The position numbers and the translations under genes were made by a program. DNA of 63,912 nucleotides, taken from NCBI RefSeq assembly GCF_014641715.1, contig NZ_BMIG01000016.1, positions 1 through 63,912 on the forward strand, read 5' to 3'. The DNA is from Polaromonas eurypsychrophila (GTDB lineage: Bacteria > Pseudomonadota > Gammaproteobacteria > Burkholderiales > Burkholderiaceae_C). Within the stretch, counting starts at the first letter, position 1. Each line of letters starts with the position of its first letter. Below the pieces are notes generated by a model that saw only the letters and a program-made list of their open reading frames with translations, was not told where the DNA came from and ran no database searches. Shown piece by piece: positions 9,421 through 21,031 of this stretch.

Positions 9421-9550
9421 TTGAATTCCTTATGTCATCTGCTGCAATAGCTTGCAGGAGCCTTCGGCGTAAACCTAACGGCGGTGGGCTTTAATAAAAA
9501 TGTTTCAGGACCTGGAATGGGCAAATACCCTCCAGCTCCAACAACTCAAC

Positions 9551-9955
9551 TTAAATACGGCGACGCTTCTGAGGGCGGCAACCGTTGTGGGGAACTGGCG
9601 TCACGTCGGCAATTGAATTGATCCGGATGCCGAGAGCTGCAAGCGCCCTTACAGAAGATTCGCGTCCAGGACCGGGGCCTTTGATTTCAACATCAAGATT
9701 CTTGATGCCTTGTTCAATAGCAGCGCGACCAGCAACTTCTGAAGCAACCTGCGCTGCAAAAGGCGTCGATTTACGCGAACCTTTAAAACCCTGACCACCA
9801 GAAGAAGCCCAAGACAATGCATTGCCCTGGCGATCAGTGATTGTGATGATGGTGTTGTTGAAAGACGCGTGAACGTGAGCGACGCCGTCGGCAACATTCT
9901 TGCGTACTTTCTTGCGAACGCGTTGTGCTGCGTTACTGCTGGGGGCTTTTGCCAT
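9551..9955 (-). CDS. rpsK: 30S ribosomal protein S11
   Basis: The 134-residue protein contains the S11 core [20 protein letters not shown] and ends in the basic tail [14 protein letters not shown]. It forms part of the 30S platform. It begins 17 bases after rpsM. Confidence 0.98.
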   Translation of the reverse strand: MAKAPSSNAAQRVRKKVRKNVADGVAHVHASFNNTIITITDRQGNALSWASSGGQGFKGSRKSTPFAAQVASEVAGRAAIEQGIKNLDVEIKGPGPGRESSVRALAALGIRINSIADVTPVPHNGCRPQKRRRI

Positions 9956-9972
9956 AACTACCTCTTACTCAA

Positions 9973-10338
9973 TTATTTCTTCAAAGACGCGGCGGCCTTA
10001 CGCGGACCTTTGCGGGTACGTGCGTTGGTACGCGTGCGCTGACCGCGCATGGGCAAGCCACGACGGTGACGGAAGCCGCGATAGCAGCCGATATCCATCA
10101 GGCGCTTGATATTCATCGTGGTTTCACGACGCAAGTCACCTTCGATGGTGAATTGCGCGATCTGATCGCGAATTTTCTCAAGATCACCGTCTGAGAGGTC
10201 TTTGACCTTCTTGGAATACGCAATATCACATGCCTCGCAAATCTTGCGGGCACGAGTGCGGCCGATGCCGAAAATAGCAGTCAAGCCGATTTCGGCGTGC
10301 TGCTGCGGCGGAATATTGATACCAGCTATACGAGCCAT
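9973..10338 (-). CDS. rpsM: 30S ribosomal protein S13
   Basis: The 121-residue protein starts [19 protein letters not shown]. It carries the helix-hairpin-helix [17 protein letters not shown] and the basic C-terminal stretch [19 protein letters not shown]. It sits in the 30S head, contacting the P-site tRNA. It follows rpmJ. Confidence 0.98.
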   Translation of the reverse strand: MARIAGINIPPQQHAEIGLTAIFGIGRTRARKICEACDIAYSKKVKDLSDGDLEKIRDQIAQFTIEGDLRRETTMNIKRLMDIGCYRGFRHRRGLPMRGQRTRTNARTRKGPRKAAASLKK

Positions 10339-10363
10339 GTGCGTCCTCTAAAACTCTTGAAAA

Positions 10364-10477
10364 TCAGCCTTGGCGCTGTTTGTGACGTGGATCCGCGCAG
10401 ATCACGCGTACAACGCCCTTGCGACGGATGATTTTACAGTTGCGGCAAATTTTCTTAACCGAAGCTGAAACTCTCAT
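10364..10477 (-). CDS. rpmJ: 50S ribosomal protein L36
   Basis: A 37-residue ORF starts at the ATG complementary to 10475-10477 and ends at the TGA at 10364-10366. It translates to [20 protein letters not shown] and so on, with the zinc ligands C11, C14, C27 and H32 of the C+ form of L36. It lies between infA and rpsM, its normal place. Confidence 0.96.
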   Translation of the reverse strand: MRVSASVKKICRNCKIIRRKGVVRVICADPRHKQRQG

Positions 10478-10505
10478 TTATTTCTCCTGAACTTATGAAC
10501 TGCGC

Positions 10506-10724
10506 TTATTTGGCGCGAAACACGATACGTGCCCGCGACAAATCGTAGGGCGTTAACTCAACCGTCACCTTGTCACCAGGAAGAATGCGAATGTAGTGCA
10601 TGCGCATTTTTCCTGAGATATGACCCAAAACCACATAACCATTTTCCAGCTTCACGCGAAATGTCGCGTTGGGCAGATTCTCCACGACCTCCCCTTGCAT
10701 CTGGATGACATCGTCTTTCGACAT
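10506..10724 (-). CDS. infA: Translation initiation factor IF-1
   Basis: The 72-residue protein starts [20 protein letters not shown] and is a single S1/OB-fold domain with [22 protein letters not shown]-1 occupies the A site of the 30S subunit during initiation. It starts three bases after the secY stop, so the two are translationally linked. Confidence 0.97.
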   Translation of the reverse strand: MSKDDVIQMQGEVVENLPNATFRVKLENGYVVLGHISGKMRMHYIRILPGDKVTVELTPYDLSRARIVFRAK

Positions 10725-10727
10725 CGC

Positions 10728-12047
10728 TCAACCACCAGGTGAGGTCTTAAAATTTGCTTTCTTCAACAGCGATTCATACTGTTGCGACATCATGTAGTTC
10801 TGCACTTGTGCCATGAAATCCATGGTCACAACCACAATAATAAGTAAGGAAGTACCGCCGAAATAGAACGGCACGTTGTACTTCAAAATCAAAAACTCCG
10901 GTAACAGACACACAAAGGTGATGTAAATAGCACCAGCCAGCGTCAACCGCACCAAGATCTTGTCTATGTAGCGCGCTGTCTGGTCACCCGGGCGAATACC
11001 AGGAATAAATGCGCCGCTTTTCTTCAGGTTGTCCGCCGTTTCACGGCTGTTGAAAACCAGCGCCGTATAAAAAAAACAGAAAAACACGATGGCCACGGTG
11101 TACAGCAACACATAAATAGGTTGCCCCGGCGTCAACGTCCCCGCAATATCCTTCAACCAGCGCATGCCCTCACCAGCACTGAACCAGCCGACAACAGTCG
11201 CGGGCAACAAAATGATCGACGACGCGAAAATCGGAGGAATCACGCCGGCCATGTTGAGCTTCAGGGGAAGGTGGGAAGACTGCCCGCCATACACCTTGTT
11301 GCCAACTTGCCGCCTGGCGTAATTGACCAGAATCTTTCGCTGACCGCGCTCCACAAACACCACAAAATAAGTTACCAGAGCGACCACAATCACAATCACG
11401 ATCGCAACCAGAATGCTCATGGCACCGGTACGAACCAACTCAAGCAAACCGCCCAGTGCACTCGGCAAACCTGCTGCAATACCCGCGAAGATAATGATTG
11501 AAATTCCGTTGCCCAGACCACGCTCAGTGATCTGTTCGCCAAGCCACATCAGGAACATGGTTCCAGCCGTCAGGCTTACCACCGCAGTCATCCGGAAACC
11601 AAAGCCCGGCGCCAGCACCAGGCCCGGCGAGCTTTCCAGTGCAATCGCAATGCCCATGGACTGGAACAGCGCAAGACCCAGTGTCCCGTAACGCGTGTAC
11701 TGGGTAATCTTCCTGCGGCCAGCCTCGCCTTCCTTTTTCATCTGCTCGAATGTCGGCACGACATAAGTGAGCAGTTGCATGATGATCGACGCCGAAATAT
11801 ACGGCATGATTCCCAGAGCAAACACCGTGAACCGGGACAAAGCACCACCGGAAAACATATTGAACAAGCTCAATATGCCGCCCTGCTGGCCTTGAAAAAG
11901 TTGCTGTAACTGGGAGGGATCAATGCCCGGCACTGGAATATGAGCGCCCACACGATAAACCACCAGCGCTAGCAGCAAGAATACAAGCCTGTTGCGCAGA
12001 TCACCGAACTTGCCGGTCTTTGCAATTTGTGCGGAGCTGGTCGCCAC
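10728..12047 (-). CDS. secY: Protein translocase subunit SecY
   Basis: The 439-residue protein has ten predicted membrane helices. Near the N-terminus is [20 protein letters not shown]. The plug and pore-ring region includes [20 protein letters not shown], and the cytoplasmic loop motif [14 protein letters not shown] is present. It forms the SecYEG channel and lies between rplO and infA as in most proteobacteria. Confidence 0.98.
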   Translation of the reverse strand: MATSSAQIAKTGKFGDLRNRLVFLLLALVVYRVGAHIPVPGIDPSQLQQLFQGQQGGILSLFNMFSGGALSRFTVFALGIMPYISASIIMQLLTYVVPTFEQMKKEGEAGRRKITQYTRYGTLGLALFQSMGIAIALESSPGLVLAPGFGFRMTAVVSLTAGTMFLMWLGEQITERGLGNGISIIIFAGIAAGLPSALGGLLELVRTGAMSILVAIVIVIVVALVTYFVVFVERGQRKILVNYARRQVGNKVYGGQSSHLPLKLNMAGVIPPIFASSIILLPATVVGWFSAGEGMRWLKDIAGTLTPGQPIYVLLYTVAIVFFCFFYTALVFNSRETADNLKKSGAFIPGIRPGDQTARYIDKILVRLTLAGAIYITFVCLLPEFLILKYNVPFYFGGTSLLIIVVVTMDFMAQVQNYMMSQQYESLLKKANFKTSPGG

Positions 12048-12067
12048 TGATCTTTATCCGTCTGAAT

Positions 12068-12502
12068 TTAAGCGAGCGTGCCGCCAGCGGCTTCAATCGC
12101 GGTTTTTGCACCCGCGGTCGCGCCAATACCATTGAGCTTGACAGCCTTGGTCAGAACGCCCGACTTGATGACTTTGACATTTTTCGCGATTTGACCAACC
12201 AAACCAGCAGCCTTAAGCGCAAGCAGATCAACTTCAGCCAAGCCAAGCTTCTCAAGAGCAGCGAGAGTCACCTCAGCATTGAATTTAAGCGACTGCGATT
12301 TGAAGCCGCGCTTTGGTAAGCGGCGCTGCAGAGGCATCTGACCACCCTCAAAACCCACTTTGTGGTAACCACCAGCACGGGACTTTTGACCCTTGTGGCC
12401 ACGGCCAGCGGTTTTACCCAGGCCCGAACCGATGCCACGGCCAACGCGGCGCTTGGCATGTTTTGCGCCTTCGGCAGGCTTGATTCCGTTTAATTCCATC
12501 AT
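12068..12502 (-). CDS. rplO: 50S ribosomal protein L15
   Basis: The 144-residue protein has the glycine/basic-rich L15 N-terminus ([20 protein letters not shown]) and a globular C-terminal half. It is a late 50S assembly protein. It lies nine bases downstream of rpmD and 20 upstream of secY. Confidence 0.98.
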   Translation of the reverse strand: MMELNGIKPAEGAKHAKRRVGRGIGSGLGKTAGRGHKGQKSRAGGYHKVGFEGGQMPLQRRLPKRGFKSQSLKFNAEVTLAALEKLGLAEVDLLALKAAGLVGQIAKNVKVIKSGVLTKAVKLNGIGATAGAKTAIEAAGGTLA

Positions 12503-12511
12503 AAGCTCCGC

Positions 12512-12694
12512 TTACAGCACCTTCACCAGGTAGCTGATCTTGTTGATCATGCCGCGCACCGCAGGTGTGTCCTGAAGTTCGCTCTTGCTGTTGATACCGC
12601 GAAGGCCCAGGCCACGCACGGTGGCGCGGTGGGACTCCTTGGTGCCAATCGGGCTGCGAACCAGGGTCACAGTGAGTTTTTTCTCTGTCGTCAT
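12512..12694 (-). CDS. rpmD: 50S ribosomal protein L30
   Basis: This 60-residue protein has the L30 core [20 protein letters not shown] and is the normal single-domain bacterial length. It sits between rpsE and rplO. Confidence 0.96.
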   Translation of the reverse strand: MTTEKKLTVTLVRSPIGTKESHRATVRGLGLRGINSKSELQDTPAVRGMINKISYLVKVL

Positions 12695-12705
12695 TGGGTA
12701 CCGCC

Positions 12706-13224
12706 TTAGCCGAAGATCTCTTCGACTGATTTGCCACGCTTGGCCGCGATGTCCGAGGCGGTCGTGGAGTTATTCAGCGCGTCCATCGTTGCACGCACCA
12801 TGTTGTAGGGATTGCTGGAGCCATGGCTTTTCGCCACGATATCAGTGATGCCCATCACTTCAAACACTGCACGCATCGGGCCGCCGGCAATGATGCCGGT
12901 ACCCTTGGCTGCAGGCATCATCATGACGCTGGCTGCACCCCAGTGACCGAACACGTTGTGATGAATCGTGCCGTTTTTGAGCGACACCTTGGTCATGTTG
13001 CGGCGAGCCTCTTCCATAGCCTTCTGCACAGCTGCCGGCACTTCTTTCGACTTGCCTTTGCCCATGCCGACGCGGCCATCGCCGTCACCCACAACCGTCA
13101 ATGCAGCGAAGCCGAGGATACGGCCGCCTTTGACGACTTTGGTCACGCGGTTAACCGCGATCATTTTTTCCTTCAGACCATCGTCTGGAGCGTCATTATT
13201 CGATTTTGCTTGAAACTTAGCCAT
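12706..13224 (-). CDS. rpsE: 30S ribosomal protein S5
   Basis: The 172-residue protein has the double-stranded RNA-binding-like N-terminal domain ([20 protein letters not shown]) and the C-terminal domain containing [21 protein letters not shown]5 affects decoding fidelity. It lies 17 bases downstream of rplR. Confidence 0.98.
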   Translation of the reverse strand: MAKFQAKSNNDAPDDGLKEKMIAVNRVTKVVKGGRILGFAALTVVGDGDGRVGMGKGKSKEVPAAVQKAMEEARRNMTKVSLKNGTIHHNVFGHWGAASVMMMPAAKGTGIIAGGPMRAVFEVMGITDIVAKSHGSSNPYNMVRATMDALNNSTTASDIAAKRGKSVEEIFG

Positions 13225-13241
13225 ACTTAATTCCAGTCTGC

Positions 13242-13607
13242 TTAGAACTGCAAGCCAGCTTCGCGGGCAGCCTCAGCCAGCGCTTTGACGCGGCCGTGGT
13301 ACGCAAAACCAGCGCGGTCAAACGCTACTTTTTCCACACCTGCCGCTTTTGCCTTTTCGGCAATACGCTTGCCAATGGCCTGCGCAGCAGCTACGTTCGC
13401 CCCCTTGCCTGAGGCACCGAGCTCCTTGCGGACTTCGGCTTCCGCAGTTGAAGCGGATGCGAGGATTTTGGCGCCATCGCCAGAAATAACACTGGCGTAA
13501 ATATGCAAATTGGTCCGGTTGACGGTCAGACGGGCAACACCTTGCGTGGCAATGCGAATGCGGGTCTGGCGTGAACGACGAAGGCGCTGCTCTTTTTTGG
13601 TCAACAT
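13242..13607 (-). CDS. rplR: 50S ribosomal protein L18
   Basis: The 121-residue protein starts [19 protein letters not shown] and ends [20 protein letters not shown], both characteristic of L18. It binds 5S rRNA with L5. It is 11 bases downstream of rplF. Confidence 0.98.
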   Translation of the reverse strand: MLTKKEQRLRRSRQTRIRIATQGVARLTVNRTNLHIYASVISGDGAKILASASTAEAEVRKELGASGKGANVAAAQAIGKRIAEKAKAAGVEKVAFDRAGFAYHGRVKALAEAAREAGLQF

Positions 13608-13618
13608 GATGCAGCTCC

Positions 13619-14152
13619 TTATTTCTTCTTGGTTTCTTTGATCGTGATCTTCTCATCCGAATAACGGATGCCCTTGCCCTTGTATGGCTCGGGAGGACGA
13701 ACAGCACGAACCTCGGCAGCTATCTGGCCTACACGCTGACGATCCGAACCCTTGATCACCACTTCAGTGGGGGTCGGCGTCGTCGCAGTGATGCCAGCAG
13801 GCATATCCATGATGACGGGGTGCGAATAGCCCACAGTCAGGTTCAGTTTGGCGCCCTGCGCCTGGGCTTTGTAACCCACACCCACCAGACTCAGCTTCTT
13901 CTCGAAACCCTTGGTGACCCCGGTAACCATGTTGTTCACGAGTTGGCGCATCGTGCCGCTCATGGCATTGGCCTCACGAGAATCATTGGCCGGAACAAAC
14001 GTCAATTTGCCCGCATCATTTTTGATCGTCACCAGTGCGTTTTGCGTCAGCGCCAGGGTGCCGAGGCTTCCCTTGACATTGATCTGGTCATCTTTCATCG
14101 CCACATCGACACCCTGAGGCACGACGACTGGCATTTTTCCTACACGAGACAT
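13619..14152 (-). CDS. rplF: 50S ribosomal protein L6
   Basis: The 177-residue protein has the two L6 repeats, with [19 protein letters not shown] in the middle and the C-terminal signature [16 protein letters not shown]. It lies near the factor-binding site of the 50S subunit. It is between rpsH and rplR. Confidence 0.98.
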   Translation of the reverse strand: MSRVGKMPVVVPQGVDVAMKDDQINVKGSLGTLALTQNALVTIKNDAGKLTFVPANDSREANAMSGTMRQLVNNMVTGVTKGFEKKLSLVGVGYKAQAQGAKLNLTVGYSHPVIMDMPAGITATTPTPTEVVIKGSDRQRVGQIAAEVRAVRPPEPYKGKGIRYSDEKITIKETKKK

Positions 14153-14176
14153 TTCAGTTACTCCTCAATGTCGCCG

Positions 14177-14572
14177 TTAAGCCACATAGCAAAGCACTTC
14201 ACCACCGGTACCGGTAGCGCGCGCCTTGCGATCTGTCATCACACCCTTGGGGGTAGTGACGATGGCGACACCCAAGCCATTCATGACTTGGGGGATCGCG
14301 CCGTGGCCTTTGTAGACGCGAAGGCCAGGGCGGCTGACGCGCTCGATGCGCTCAATCACGGGCTTGCCTGCGTAATACTTCAGGGCGATTTCCAACTGGG
14401 GCTTGCCGTCGTCAGTCTTGACGGAGAAGCCATCAATGTAGCCCTCATCCTTCAACACCTGCGCGATGGCGACTTTGACTTTTGACGATGGCACCACCAC
14501 AACGGCTTTTTCAACCATTTGTGCATTGCGGATGCGCGTCAGCATGTCGGCAATAGGATCACTCATGCTCAT
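14177..14572 (-). CDS. rpsH: 30S ribosomal protein S8
   Basis: The 131-residue protein starts [20 protein letters not shown] and ends in [20 protein letters not shown], typical of S8. S8 binds 16S rRNA centrally and in E. coli represses the spc operon by binding near rplE. Such a site was not examined here. Confidence 0.98.
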   Translation of the reverse strand: MSMSDPIADMLTRIRNAQMVEKAVVVVPSSKVKVAIAQVLKDEGYIDGFSVKTDDGKPQLEIALKYYAGKPVIERIERVSRPGLRVYKGHGAIPQVMNGLGVAIVTTPKGVMTDRKARATGTGGEVLCYVA

Positions 14573-14589
14573 TTGTAGTTCTCCTATGC

Positions 14590-14895
14590 TTACCAGCTTG
14601 CCTTGGTGATACCAGGGATATCACCAGCAAAAGCCAACTCACGGATCTTGGCGCGAGCCAGGCCGAATTGACGGAATGTGCCACGCGGACGACCCGTGAT
14701 CGCACAGCGGTTGCGCTGGCGGGTCGGGTTCGCATTGCGGGGCAACTTTTGCAACTCCAGACGGGCCAGTTGACGCTCTTCATCGGAGCGCTTGGCATCG
14801 TTGGACGTTGCTTTGAGTTCTGCGTACTTCTTGGCGAACTTTGCGGCGAGTTTTTCGCGCTTCAATTCACGTTGCAATAAAGCCTGTTTTGCCAT
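14590..14895 (-). CDS. rpsN: 30S ribosomal protein S14
   Basis: The 101-residue protein starts [20 protein letters not shown] at the ATG complementary to 14893-14895. The frame is open further upstream, but that part overlaps rplE and does not resemble S14. The C-terminus ([20 protein letters not shown]) is standard. It is the long form without the CXXC zinc ligands. It starts seven bases after rplE. Confidence 0.97.
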   Translation of the reverse strand: MAKQALLQRELKREKLAAKFAKKYAELKATSNDAKRSDEERQLARLELQKLPRNANPTRQRNRCAITGRPRGTFRQFGLARAKIRELAFAGDIPGITKASW

Positions 14896-14902
14896 ACCCG
14901 CC

Positions 14903-15478
14903 TCAGTTCTTGAACGGAAAACGGAAGCCGGTGAGGAGCGCCTTGCACTCTTCATCGGTCTTAGCCGTGGTGGTGATGCTGATATTGAGACCGCGCAAGG
15001 CATCCACCTTGTCGTATTCAATTTCAGGGAAAATGATCTGCTCTTTCACGCCGATGTTGTAGTTGCCACGACCATCAAACGCGCGGCCCGAAATGCCGCG
15101 GAAGTCACGAACGCGCGGCAGGGCCACGGTCACGAAACGGTCCAGGAACTCATACATCTGCACACCGCGCAGGGTCACCATGCAGCCGATAGGCAGATCT
15201 TCGCGGATCTTGAATCCGGCGATAGCCTTCTTGGCCTTGGTGACCACAGGCTTCTGACCCGCAATCTTGGTCATGTCGCCAACAGCGTTGTCCATGACCT
15301 TCTTGTCAGCAACAGCCTCGCTCACACCCATATTGAGCGTGATCTTGGTGATGCGGGGAACCTGCATCGGCGACTTGTAGCCGAATTTTTCAATCAGCGC
15401 TGGTGCGATTTTTTCGCGGAACTGGGCCTGCAGGCGAGCCTGAGCAGGAGCAGCTTGTGTAGGTGCGGTCTTTGCCAT
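14903..15478 (-). CDS. rplE: 50S ribosomal protein L5
   Basis: The 191-residue protein has the L5 core ([20 protein letters not shown]) and the conserved end [20 protein letters not shown]. It has an Ala/Gln-rich N-terminal extension of about 12 residues beyond the usual 179. L5 binds 5S rRNA in the central protuberance. It begins two bases after rplX. Confidence 0.97.
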   Translation of the reverse strand: MAKTAPTQAAPAQARLQAQFREKIAPALIEKFGYKSPMQVPRITKITLNMGVSEAVADKKVMDNAVGDMTKIAGQKPVVTKAKKAIAGFKIREDLPIGCMVTLRGVQMYEFLDRFVTVALPRVRDFRGISGRAFDGRGNYNIGVKEQIIFPEIEYDKVDALRGLNISITTTAKTDEECKALLTGFRFPFKN

Positions 15479-15480
15479 GT

Positions 15481-15801
15481 CTATGCAACCTTGATTTCGT
15501 CGCCACTGGATTTGAAGACGCGCACTTTTTTGCCGTCAGCCAGAAGCTTGATGCCAACACGATCAGCCTTGCCAGTTGCGGCATTGAAGATGGCCACGTT
15601 GGACTGGTGAATCGGCATACTTTTTTCAACAATGCCACCGGTGGCGCCCTTGAGGGGATTTGGCTTGGTGTGTTTTTTCACCAGATTGATACCCTCAACC
15701 AGCACGTAGCTATCATCCTTGCGGAGCGAGATTGTGCCGCGCTTGCCTTTGTCTCGGCCGGCGATCACGATGATTTCGTCGCCTTTGCGAATCTTGTTCA
15801 T
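15481..15801 (-). CDS. rplX: 50S ribosomal protein L24
   Basis: The 106-residue protein has the KOW motif near its start ([19 protein letters not shown]), followed by [18 protein letters not shown]24 is an early 50S assembly initiator. It lies nine bases downstream of rplN. Confidence 0.97.
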   Translation of the reverse strand: MNKIRKGDEIIVIAGRDKGKRGTISLRKDDSYVLVEGINLVKKHTKPNPLKGATGGIVEKSMPIHQSNVAIFNAATGKADRVGIKLLADGKKVRVFKSSGDEIKVA

Positions 15802-15810
15802 GGCGTGTCC

Positions 15811-16179
15811 TTACAGAACTTCAGGAGCCAGGGACACGATCTTCATGAACTTCTCAGTGCGCAGTTCGCGCGTGACTGGTCCGAAGATGCGGGTGCCGAT
15901 GGGCTCCAGCTTGGCGTTAAGCAACACGGCTGCGTTGCCATCGAATTTGACAAGGGAGCCATCACCGCGGCGAATGCCTTTGGCGGTGCGAACAACCACA
16001 GCGCTGTAAACCTCGCCTTTTTTGACGCGGCCACGCGGAGCGGCTTCTTTAATAGTCACCTTGATGACATCACCAACGCTGGCGTACCGGCGCTTGGATC
16101 CGCCCAGCACCTTGATGCACATCACGGATTTGGCACCCGTGTTGTCAGCAACATCGAGTTTGGATTGCGTTTGAATCAT
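15811..16179 (-). CDS. rplN: 50S ribosomal protein L14
   Basis: The 122-residue protein starts [20 protein letters not shown] and contains [20 protein letters not shown], typical of L14. It is the first gene of this ribosomal block. The next gene upstream is glpD, not rpsQ, so the S10 operon is not attached here. Confidence 0.98.
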   Translation of the reverse strand: MIQTQSKLDVADNTGAKSVMCIKVLGGSKRRYASVGDVIKVTIKEAAPRGRVKKGEVYSAVVVRTAKGIRRGDGSLVKFDGNAAVLLNAKLEPIGTRIFGPVTRELRTEKFMKIVSLAPEVL

Positions 16180-16508
16180 TTAAATTAGTCCCAACTTGCA
16201 CCGGCGCCTTTTCCCTTGCAGGAAGACTTGCCAGTCAGTCTTGGGCCCGTCGTCCACATCGCAAACCACTTGCAATGCTTCCGTTAGGCAGAATTCTTAG
16301 CTTTTTATAGCGAAGCCCTCGATTATCCGAAAAATTCGCACCCTTGTCAACACATGCCACCACCCAATTCTATGCACACCGTGGAAATTTTCCAACTCTC
16401 GGACAATTTCGGCCCTCAGCCCAGTCCACACATAGGGGGAACGCTATTAATTCATGAGCATCATGGGGAAACATTCGGCCCGGCTGAGCGCCAAGCGGCC
16501 GTCCGGCA
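16180..16508. other. Intergenic leader and promoter region between rplN and glpD
   Basis: This 329-base gap has no supported gene. It holds the rplN promoter (16322-16350) and the operon leader. A small AGC...ATAGC-like palindrome (TTAGCTTTTTATAGCG) lies near 16298-16312. The part next to the glpD stop (16351-16508) shows nothing I can name; short ORFs there look like chance. Confidence 0.6.
16322..16350 (-). promoter_or_regulatory. Sigma70 promoter of the rplN (spc/alpha) operon
   Basis: On the minus strand a perfect TTGACA (16350-16345) is separated by exactly 17 bases from GATAAT (16327-16322), which matches the -10 consensus at five of six positions. This is among the strongest promoters visible in the window. 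It leaves a leader of about 135 bases before rplN. It supports independent transcription of this block from its own start. Confidence 0.75.
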
Positions 16509-18104
16509 TCAGGCCGGCAGGGTCAGATATTGGTCAGCGAGGACCAAAAACTCCTGCAGGCGGGGGTGCGCCTGGCCCTCCTGCTCGAGCAGGCCGGCCA
16601 CCTCTGCCGCCAAAGATTTGGCAAGCGCCGCGTCGAGAAACAGCAGGCGTGACCGTCGCGCCAGCACATCCTCGACAGTCCTGGCGTATTCGTGACGTGC
16701 AGCAAACCGCACCATGGCCTCAGTCAAACCGCCGCCAAGAACGCGGTCTGCGCCCGCCAGGGCCTGAACGCTCCCGGCGTCGCTGCCATACAGGTGCAAG
16801 CCAGGGGAGTCGCTAATCCGGTGGCCGGACGATTGAGCACCCACCAGCCGAAGATCGTCTGTCACACCGCCCGGCCGTTTGGCCAGCAAGTCTCTGGCGA
16901 AACAGTGGTCCAACACATCCTCGGCCATGGCGCGATAAGTTGTCCATTTGCCGCCGGTCACGGTGACCAGGCCGCTTTTGCTGACCAATACCGTGTGTTC
17001 CCGCGACAACGCCTGAGTGCGGTCGCCGTCATCTTCTGGCGGCTTGACGAGAGGCCGAAGTCCCACCCAGATACTTTTGATATCGGCCGGGCCTGGCGCC
17101 TTGCTGAGGTAGCGCCCCGCCTCTCCCAGAATGAAGTCCACCTCTTCCCGGAAAGCCAGGGGCTCGCGTGCCAGATCATTGCGCGGCGTGTCGGTAGTAC
17201 CAAGAATCGTCTTGCCCAGCCAGGGCACTGCGAACAACACCCGACCGTCAGCCGTTTTCGGAACCAGCAAGGCATGATCCGTTGGCAGAAACGAACGATC
17301 CACCACAATGTGCACGCCCTGGCTGGGCGCCACCATGGGCCTGGTCTCACGACCGATAGCCTGGCCGTCCAGCACGCGCAATTCGTCGACCCACACGCCA
17401 GCCGCATTCACAATGCATTTCGCTCGCAACGTAAGTGTCTGCCCACTTTCTTGATCTGCGACACATAAACCCACCAACTTGCCAGCCTCATGGACAAGCC
17501 CGGTGGCTGCGCAGTAATTGACCAGCAAGGCGCCCGCGCGCGCCGCGCTGCGCGCCAGCGCCAGCGCCAGCCGCGCGTCGTCGAACTGACCATCCCAATA
17601 TTTGACGCCCCCCTTCAAACCGGCCTGCTGGGCGGTTGGAAGATCGCGCAGGGTTTCGGCGCGGGTCAGGAATTGAGTGGCGCCCAGGCCAGCCTTGCCG
17701 GCCAGCGCGTCGTACATCTTCAGCCCAACGCCATAAAAAGGTGCCTCCCAGAACTTGTAGGAAGGCATCACAAAAGGCAGGGGTTGCGCCAGATGCGGCG
17801 CATTTGCCAGCAGCCGGGTGCGCTCATGCAAGGCTTCACGAACCAGCGAAATATTGCCCTGCGCCAGATACCGAACACCGCCGTGCACCAGTTTTGTGGC
17901 GCGCGAGGAGGTGCCCTTGGCAAAGTCATGTGATTCGACCAGGACCACGGAAAACCCGCGTGCCGCCGCGTCCAGTGCCACACCGAGGCCGGTGGCACCT
18001 CCGCCAATGATGGCGATATCGTAGGTGTGGGGCGCCTTGAGGCGTTCTATCAGGTCTGCGCGCTGCGTCGGCAACGCGGGGAATTCAACAGTCATGAGCC
18101 CCAT
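16509..18104 (-). CDS. glpD: Aerobic glycerol-3-phosphate dehydrogenase
   Basis: The 531-residue protein has the FAD-binding GXGXXG region (DIAIIGGGATGLGVALDAAA, about 29-48) and the family signature TSSRATKLVHGGVRYL. The C-terminal DAO domain contains VTVTGGKWTTYRAMAEDVL. It oxidises sn-glycerol-3-phosphate to dihydroxyacetone phosphate at the membrane, passing electrons to quinone. Two ATG codons, three apart, are possible starts. It lies downstream of a truncated glpS and is oriented away from glpR-glpK. Confidence 0.96.
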   Translation of the reverse strand: MGLMTVEFPALPTQRADLIERLKAPHTYDIAIIGGGATGLGVALDAAARGFSVVLVESHDFAKGTSSRATKLVHGGVRYLAQGNISLVREALHERTRLLANAPHLAQPLPFVMPSYKFWEAPFYGVGLKMYDALAGKAGLGATQFLTRAETLRDLPTAQQAGLKGGVKYWDGQFDDARLALALARSAARAGALLVNYCAATGLVHEAGKLVGLCVADQESGQTLTLRAKCIVNAAGVWVDELRVLDGQAIGRETRPMVAPSQGVHIVVDRSFLPTDHALLVPKTADGRVLFAVPWLGKTILGTTDTPRNDLAREPLAFREEVDFILGEAGRYLSKAPGPADIKSIWVGLRPLVKPPEDDGDRTQALSREHTVLVSKSGLVTVTGGKWTTYRAMAEDVLDHCFARDLLAKRPGGVTDDLRLVGAQSSGHRISDSPGLHLYGSDAGSVQALAGADRVLGGGLTEAMVRFAARHEYARTVEDVLARRSRLLFLDAALAKSLAAEVAGLLEQEGQAHPRLQEFLVLADQYLTLPA

Positions 18105-18160
18105 TGTCCGTCTCCAAGGAAACCCCTGAGCAGGTTTCGCCTCTTGGCTTCATTGTTGGC

Positions 18161-18191
18161 GGGTGCGTGCAAACGTCGTTCACACGCACCC
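18161..18191. repeat. Inverted repeat between glpS remnant and glpD
   Basis: GGGTGCGTG (18161-18169) pairs with CACGCACCC (18183-18191), a perfect 9-bp stem. No T-run follows on either strand. It lies directly at the end of the glpS remnant and could be a transcript-stabilising hairpin or part of the deletion scar. Confidence 0.45.
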
Positions 18192-18494
18192 TCACTGGAC
18201 TCGACCCGCTTTAATAGACACCCGAAGCGAAGGATAGTTAATGAACTGCTGGCACACCATGGCCACGTTGCGCTGGTGTATCGGCATGCCAGTCACGTCG
18301 GCACCATCGACACACACCCGGCCCATGCTGGGCACATCGAGCCCGGCCATGATGCGCATCAGGCTGGTTTTGCCGGCTTGCGTGGCGCCCAGCAATACCG
18401 TGACCTCCCCGGTCTGCGGCGCCAGGTCCATGTTGTAAAGCCATGTCTCTGCGCCCACTTTTTTGCTGACACCCTCCAGTAAAAGCTGCATCAC
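18192..18494 (-). pseudogene. glpS: Truncated glycerol ABC transporter ATPase (GlpS-like)
   Basis: Only about 95 residues remain of a protein family normally over 350 residues. They run from MQLLLEGVSKKVGAETWLYN through Walker A (GATQAGKTSL) to the Q-loop (CQQFINYPSL). Similarity then stops and a TGA follows after about ten unrelated codons. Walker B and the signature motif are missing, so it cannot be a working ATPase. GlpS normally belongs to a glycerol uptake ABC operon (glpSTPQV) next to glpD in many betaproteobacteria. The permease and binding-protein genes are absent here. Confidence 0.8.
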
Positions 18495-18621
18495 GCACCT
18501 TTCATATCAGGGCCTTCAGGCGCGTCGTTCAAACGGAAAGCTGCATTCAAGATGAATTTCTGGAGGTTCGTATTCTTTCTATTCTTATTTTTTTAAGCGC
18601 GTTTTGAATAAATAGCTTCCC

Positions 18622-18650
18622 TTATTTGTTTCTTTTTGTTTCGATATAAA
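18622..18650 (+). promoter_or_regulatory. Possible promoter for glpR-glpK
   Basis: TATAAA at 18645-18650 is preceded by TTATTT at 18622-18627 with a 17-base spacer, about 30 bases before the glpR GTG. The -35 is poor. The surrounding DNA is strikingly T-rich compared with the rest of the region, as expected for a divergent regulatory region between glpS and glpR. Confidence 0.3.
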
Positions 18651-18678
18651 GTCGTTTTACTCTGAAGCAAAATAACGT

Positions 18679-19446
18679 GTGAACTCGAACCCCCGGCAAC
18701 TCAAACTTCTTGATGTGGTCCGCACGCGCGGCTCCGTCACGGTCAAAGAACTGGCCGACACCCTCGCAGTGACGCTGCAAACGGTGCGCCGCGATATCCA
18801 GCGCCTCTCCGAAGCTGGCCTGCTGGCGCGTTTCCACGGCGGCGTGCGTGCGCCGAGCTCCACGATTGAAAACCTGGCGCATCGGCAGCGCGAAAGCCTC
18901 AACGCTGACGGCAAGGCGCGGATTGCGCGCGCCGTCGCCGCCGAAGTGCCTGACAACTGTTCGCTGATCCTCAATATCGGCACCACCACCGAGGCCATCG
19001 CGCGGGCATTGCTGCACCACAAGGGCCTGCGCGTCATCACCAACAACCTCAACGTCGCGGCCATCCTGAGCAGCAATTCCAACTGCGAAGTGATCGTGGC
19101 CGGCGCCGTGGTGCGCTCGCGTGACCGCGGTATCGTCGGCGAAGCAGCGGTCGACTTTATCCGCCAGTTCCGTGTGGACATCGCACTGATCGGCATCTCA
19201 GGCATTGAAGCCGATGGATCGCTGCGTGACTTTGACTACCGCGAAGTCAAAGTGGCGCAGACCATCATCTCTCACGCGCGCGAGGTCTGGCTGGCCGCGG
19301 ACAGCAGCAAGTTCAACCGTCCCGCGATGGTCGAACTGGCCACCCTCTCACAAATCAACCGGCTGTTCACTGACCAGCCACCGCCCGAGCCGTTTCCGGC
19401 ATTGCTGGCCGACGCCGGCGTTAGCTGTCATATTGCCTCTAACTGA
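18679..19446 (+). CDS. glpR: DeoR-family glycerol regulator
   Basis: The 255-residue protein has a DeoR-type N-terminal helix-turn-helix (RGSVTVKELADTLAVTLQTVRRDI) and a C-terminal sugar-phosphate sensor domain (LILNIGTTTEAIARALL and ALIGISGIEADGSLRDFDYRE). It starts at a GTG. It is nine bases upstream of glpK and divergent from the glpS remnant and glpD, so it is probably the glycerol-3-phosphate-responsive repressor of both sides. Confidence 0.88.
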   Translation: MNSNPRQLKLLDVVRTRGSVTVKELADTLAVTLQTVRRDIQRLSEAGLLARFHGGVRAPSSTIENLAHRQRESLNADGKARIARAVAAEVPDNCSLILNIGTTTEAIARALLHHKGLRVITNNLNVAAILSSNSNCEVIVAGAVVRSRDRGIVGEAAVDFIRQFRVDIALIGISGIEADGSLRDFDYREVKVAQTIISHAREVWLAADSSKFNRPAMVELATLSQINRLFTDQPPPEPFPALLADAGVSCHIASN

Positions 19447-19455
19447 GTATCCGCC

Positions 19456-20949
<1,494 letters not shown>

Positions 20950-21031
20950 GAGCCTGTCGGGTTCCTAACCAAAAATCAGCCGTCCCGTGACTTGTCACAC
21001 GGCGCCCTTGCTCGGCCGCTAGACTCGCGCC

